Shown here: positions 60,101-64,000 of the stretch, in pieces | Layout of the letters: every line of letters begins with the position of its first letter | Numbering within the stretch: position 1 is the first letter of the stretch | DNA from: Sphagnum compactum | Taxonomy: Eukaryota > Bryophyta > Sphagnopsida > Sphagnales | Direction of reading: 5' to 3' | Assembly: GCA_965153455.1 (NCBI GenBank) | Contig: OZ234501.1 | Span: 10,230,001 to 10,294,000, forward strand | Length of the DNA: 64,000 bases | Translations under genes and position numbers: made by a program | Notes under the pieces: model-generated | Database searches by the model: none | What the model was told of the DNA's origin: nothing | The model's input: the letters and a program-made list of their open reading frames with translations, nothing else

Positions 60101-63100
60101 AGGACAGAGTTTTGTATGCACACCTCCTTTGGTTGAGTTGAGAGGTTCAGTGGACATTGTGTCTTGAAGTGGGGATCCATGAGGTTCCATGGTTTTAGGT
60201 GGAGAGAACAAGTGACAAAAGAGGGGGGGAAGTCTCTCTACAGGTAGGGCGTAATGCAAGCTTACAGGCACCACTTGAGGCTGATTCTCCTATCAAAGAA
60301 GAGTATGTGCTACCTTGCAGTTCATGTATTTATCTTAGTTCTCCACAAACTAGTTAGTCCAGTGTTCATCTGTAACTGTGGTTGATGATATTATGTATCA
60401 GATGTTTCCAGGATTAGAAACTGGGTCTTATGCTCTTAATGCTCTATTGTATTGCATTGCATGTCCAGAATCACAAAATTATACTGTGAAAGCACAGAGT
60501 GTCCAGTTGAGGTGACTACCCCATCTGAGGACTGCACTTTGAATATATCATCACCATTTTCTCTCCAGGTGCATGCATGACCAGATCCCTTCATGCAGAA
60601 TGTTTTCCTGATTTTCAGTCTGTCATCTCACCTCATACAAGTGTTTGAAGGTGTTGTGTGCTTTTCCACATCCTTCAGACTTTCCTGTAATGCAGGCTGC
60701 CATCTTTTTTTTCAGCCAGACAGATTGCTCAGTTTTCACCTCAAAATAGTTCTAAAGTAGCTGACTAATGGCAATATGCATCTCTGGACCTTGTGAATGA
60801 TTTTGAAAAGCTCATTGGGTCTGGACAACACAGCCTAATTGTTAAAGGCAAATTGAAAAGATGCTGTGCTTTTTCAGTTAGTAGGTGCATTGGACTGATT
60901 GTTTGTTTGTGGCCTGCAACCAGATCTGTCGAGTGGATCATATTGATGTTCTAGGTCTTGTTCTTGGTAGTGTAGTGCACATACAGCGTGCCCGAAATGT
61001 AACCATTAGCCCTGGAGGAGTGATTTCCGCCTCTGCCTTGGGTGGGTTTCTGCTTTATCTCAATGTTGTAGCAGATGTTTGCAAGTTATTTGCTTTACAG
61101 TGGTAATTCTGCATTGTGCATTTCGTTATGGTGAATAAAGCTTGTGAGCCAATTGTAATGTTCACAGGTAAGGAATGAGTTCTGTTGCTGATTCTTTTAA
61201 CCTGTCTTTTCTTTTTGAAAATAGTAACATGATCAGGGTGGGTTGGTGACAATACAGGATGCCAAGGGGGGCCAGGGAAAGGCAGCTATAAAGTAGGCAG
61301 TGCAGGAGGGGGTGGTGGTCATGGCGGTAAAGGGGGACCAGGGATATATGGCAGCAAGAGGTCAGAGGGGGGTGATGTATATGGCAACAAGCAGCTGCCA
61401 TGTGAGCTTGGGAGTGGAGGTGGCACCTCTGCTGGCCTTGGCTATACTGCTGGTGGTGGAGTCATTGGTAAGCCATCAATACTGTGACAGCCATGTTTTT
61501 GGTAATATGACCCTCTACTTTGTCAGAACACAAGCATCAGAATACTTGTGTAACTCTGATGCTACCACTGAGTTGCTCTGTCCACTTTCAAAAACTAGAG
61601 AGAAGGTGGTTAGTTTATTCATTTCTGCTGGGAATAGGCACATAGCTTGACATAGATGGTTGTGGTGGTGGGCTTTGGAATGGGGTTTAGTGCTGGGTTC
61701 ATTAGACCATCCAATATCAACTGTAGAAGTGTATGGAGTGTTAGCGGCGGATGGAGAGAATTCAGACGAAGTGGGATCAAAGGTGGCAATTGCAGAAGAG
61801 GGTGGGCCTGGGGGAGGTTCTGGTGGCAGCCTCCTGTTATTTTTGAAGACCATGACAATGGGAAATATGTCTTTGTTTTCAAGTGTGGGTGGCCATGGGG
61901 GTCTGGTTGGAGGTGGTGGTGGGGGAGGTGGCCGGGTTCATTTTCACTGGTCCAACATTGCAATTGGGGAGGACTTTGTGCCCCTGGCAACTGGCAGGGG
62001 CATCATTGCGACAAGGTTGCTGCCTTGCCTTGTCTTCACTACTTTGGAATATGTGATTGTGAGTGCTGTTACTATGCTGTCTTTTTACCATTTAGACCAT
62101 CAAGAAAATGTTCCTTTTGTAAGGTTGTCATCTGCTCTTTAGATATCAATTGATGCCAAGTCAAGTTGACCAGCAGAATTATATGCAAATAGGGGGTGAC
62201 AGTAGCATACCCAGGACTCTAAACTCCTTTTCTGTTTAGAATTCAATCTTGTTCCAGTGCTGTTCAATAGATTTTCAACAACAAGTCTCTGTGGGTAGAG
62301 AGTTGCATGTCTGTGTTTTGCAACCTTCCCTGTTATTGGGCAGCCAATGGTTTCTGATATGCTGAAGAGATGACATGGCCACAGGGGCGGAATAGGCAGT
62401 AAGAGCGGGCTTGAGGGTGGAAATGGCACTATCACTGGCAAGCCATGTCCTCGAGGCCTTTATGGCCTTTTCTGTGAGGTATGCAAAATTGTAGAGGCTT
62501 GGAGTACAGTGCAATTGTAATTGTAATCAAATAATTGCAAGTACACACTGTACACTTAGTACCCCTGTGTACTTGTTTCTGTGAGAGAGAAACCTCAGAA
62601 TAATGATGCAAGAATAGTAGTGCTGTAAAAATGGCACCAGTATCATGTTCTTCAGTATCAGTCATTTGATGGTTGTTTCACTATTGTCACACTGCAACAG
62701 GAGTGTGAGATTGGAACATATAAAGATGAGATTGGTTCAGCAAGAGAATTGTGCAAGCCTTGCCCTCCTGAGCAACTTCCACATCGGGCTCTGTACACCT
62801 ATGTTCGAGGTTCCTAATCCCTCTCTTATTCTGTTTTGTGTCATTGCGAATGAGGTCTGGAACATTTGCATCCCCATTTCAGCATCTTACATTGCAATTA
62901 TAGAGATTCTGCCAGGAGCAGACTGCTGATAGCTCTAAACTACTGTATAGTTGGTTGTGGTTTAGTTCAGGTTTATATGGATAAACCTCTGAAGTATGAT
63001 GATGTGGGCCTGCTACACAGGTGGTGTAAGGAAGCCAAAATGTCCATATCAGTGTACTTCAGAGAAGTACCGCATGCCTAATTGCTATACCATGCTAGAG

Positions 63101-64000
63101 GATTTGATATACACACTTGGAGGTCCTTGGTTGTTCACGCTCCTGCTATCCTGCATAATGGTCATTTTGGCTCTTGTTCTGAGTGTGGCCCGTGTCAAGC
63201 TCGTTGGTGATGATTTTACAACCCCTCCCCCTGCACCCCATGGAGCTCACATCGACCATTCCTTTCCTTTCCTTGAATCTTTGGAAGAGGTAATAAGGTC
63301 AATCGCAATCTTATTGAATTGTCTTGGAAACTGTTATCTTGTAAAAGCTTTATGTAAGATTGGGATTTTGATACTGGTCTACCTCAGAAGAACATGTGCA
63401 GAACAAAAAAAACATGATGGTCTTTTCAAGGAATCCAACTCTTTCCAAGCTTTTTTGGGTGCAGGTGCTTGAAACAACAAGAGTTGAGGAATCACAGACA
63501 CATATGCATCGCATGTATTTCATGGGGTGCAATTCATTTGGGGAGCCTTGGTACCTTCCTCACTCCCCTCCGGAACAAATCATTGATCATGTGTAAGTCT
63601 CCTCACACATGCTTCTTCCAATAACAGCAAAGCTTACTACTTTGAATTGCTTTTGTATAATGCACCCAGATATATGCAGCTCCACAGTAACACGTGGTTC
63701 AGAACAATCTCAATCAACTTCAGTTCTTACATCCACTGGATATGCAGGTCTCTAACCTTTCTATAGGGTGGTCAATGCTGGTTTAGAGCAGCAGCATATG
63801 TGGAACGTGGATCTATGTCACTGTTCCCAAATCTGTGGGCTATGTTTTGAACTGCATATTGTTGTCACTTCAGTGACCTTTTTTGTTTTTCTCATTGGTC
63901 CTCTTGCTCCTTGAGATAGGAAGATCATCCTTAGTTTCTTCTTTTGTTCATCTTCCTCTCCATGTCTAAGAATGCCCACTTTGGACTCCTGTGGAGAAGC
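57195..64000 (+). CDS. Large glycine-rich secreted/membrane protein (At5g11700-like), 3' partial
   Basis: Plant-specific family of very large secretory-pathway proteins; biochemical role unknown. Exons: 57195-58087, 58228-58340, 58484-58695, 59025-59144, 59429-59560, 59778-59903, 60244-60302, 60469-60568, 60924-61041, 61258-61467, 61691-62015, 62385-62478, 62701-62809, 63021-63289, 63465-63592, 63670-63747. All join in frame, about 1028 residues; the gene continues beyond the window. The N terminus has a signal peptide (FRRLLLYYLVHTVSVIYCS). Glycine clusters (GGGHGGRG, KGGGGGGSGGSIIIKA, GGGGGGRVHFHWSN) alternate with beta-helix-like segments such as SNLGMHGQGLLSL and KAQRLFLSLFYDIYV. A Cys-rich part (ECEIGTYKD...CKPCPP) is followed by a membrane helix at ~907-930 (WLFTLLLSCIMVILALVLSVA) and DHSFPFLESLEE, VEESQTHMHRMYFMG. 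All match Arabidopsis At5g11700/At5g47020 from memory. Start: ATG at 57195 (A at -3, G at +4). Exon 16 is the least certain, and I could not place the next exon in 63748-64000. Several donors are weak (GTTCGG, GTTGCT, GTTCCT, GTCTCT). Confidence 0.88.

Overview
This is nuclear DNA of a land plant, probably a seedless one (moss, liverwort, hornwort, lycophyte or fern). Genes are split by many short spliceosomal introns. The gene families are plant ones: a ZHOUPI-type bHLH, a MORN-repeat PIP5K and a large plant glycine-rich membrane protein. Plant telomere-type CCCTAAA runs occur in intergenic DNA. The hybrid histidine kinase carries a MASE1 sensor domain that I do not know from any Arabidopsis histidine kinase, which favours a non-seed plant. 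I cannot name the species.

Five genes are supported, all reconstructed exon by exon. (1) 15793-19362, + strand: bHLH transcription factor of the ZHOUPI/bHLH95 type with a C-terminal ACT-like domain, 4 exons. (2) 25981-21698, - strand: phosphatidylinositol-4-phosphate 5-kinase with eight MORN repeats, 8 exons. (3) 34051-29151, - strand: MASE1-HisKA-HATPase-receiver hybrid histidine kinase, 5 exons. (4) 42682-45938, + strand: PIG-X/PBN1-type subunit of GPI mannosyltransferase I in the ER, 6 exons. (5) 57195 to the window end, + strand: very large glycine-rich secretory/membrane protein like Arabidopsis At5g11700, 16 exons seen, 3' end outside the window. All reading frames join cleanly across the introns, and no gene shows a frameshift or internal stop.

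Layout: 1-15.1 kb is gene-free, AT-rich DNA with homopolymer runs, satellites and a short TIR transposon. 15.1-34.1 kb holds the bHLH gene convergent with PIP5K, then the kinase upstream of PIP5K on the same strand. 34.1-42.6 kb is a gene-poor gap between the divergent kinase and PIG-X genes. 46-57 kb is mostly AT-rich gene-free DNA with low-complexity and polypurine tracts. The last 7 kb is the glycine-rich gene. The five genes do not form a pathway. Two are signalling proteins (two-component phosphorelay, PI(4,5)P2 synthesis), one is a nuclear regulator, and two concern the secretory pathway and cell surface.

The most striking points are the MASE1 histidine kinase, an unusually dense set of unrelated local minisatellites (more than ten families with 34-113 bp units, several inside introns or at gene ends), a 391-bp inverted-repeat element with a second partial copy 33 kb away, and three short near-perfect hairpins.
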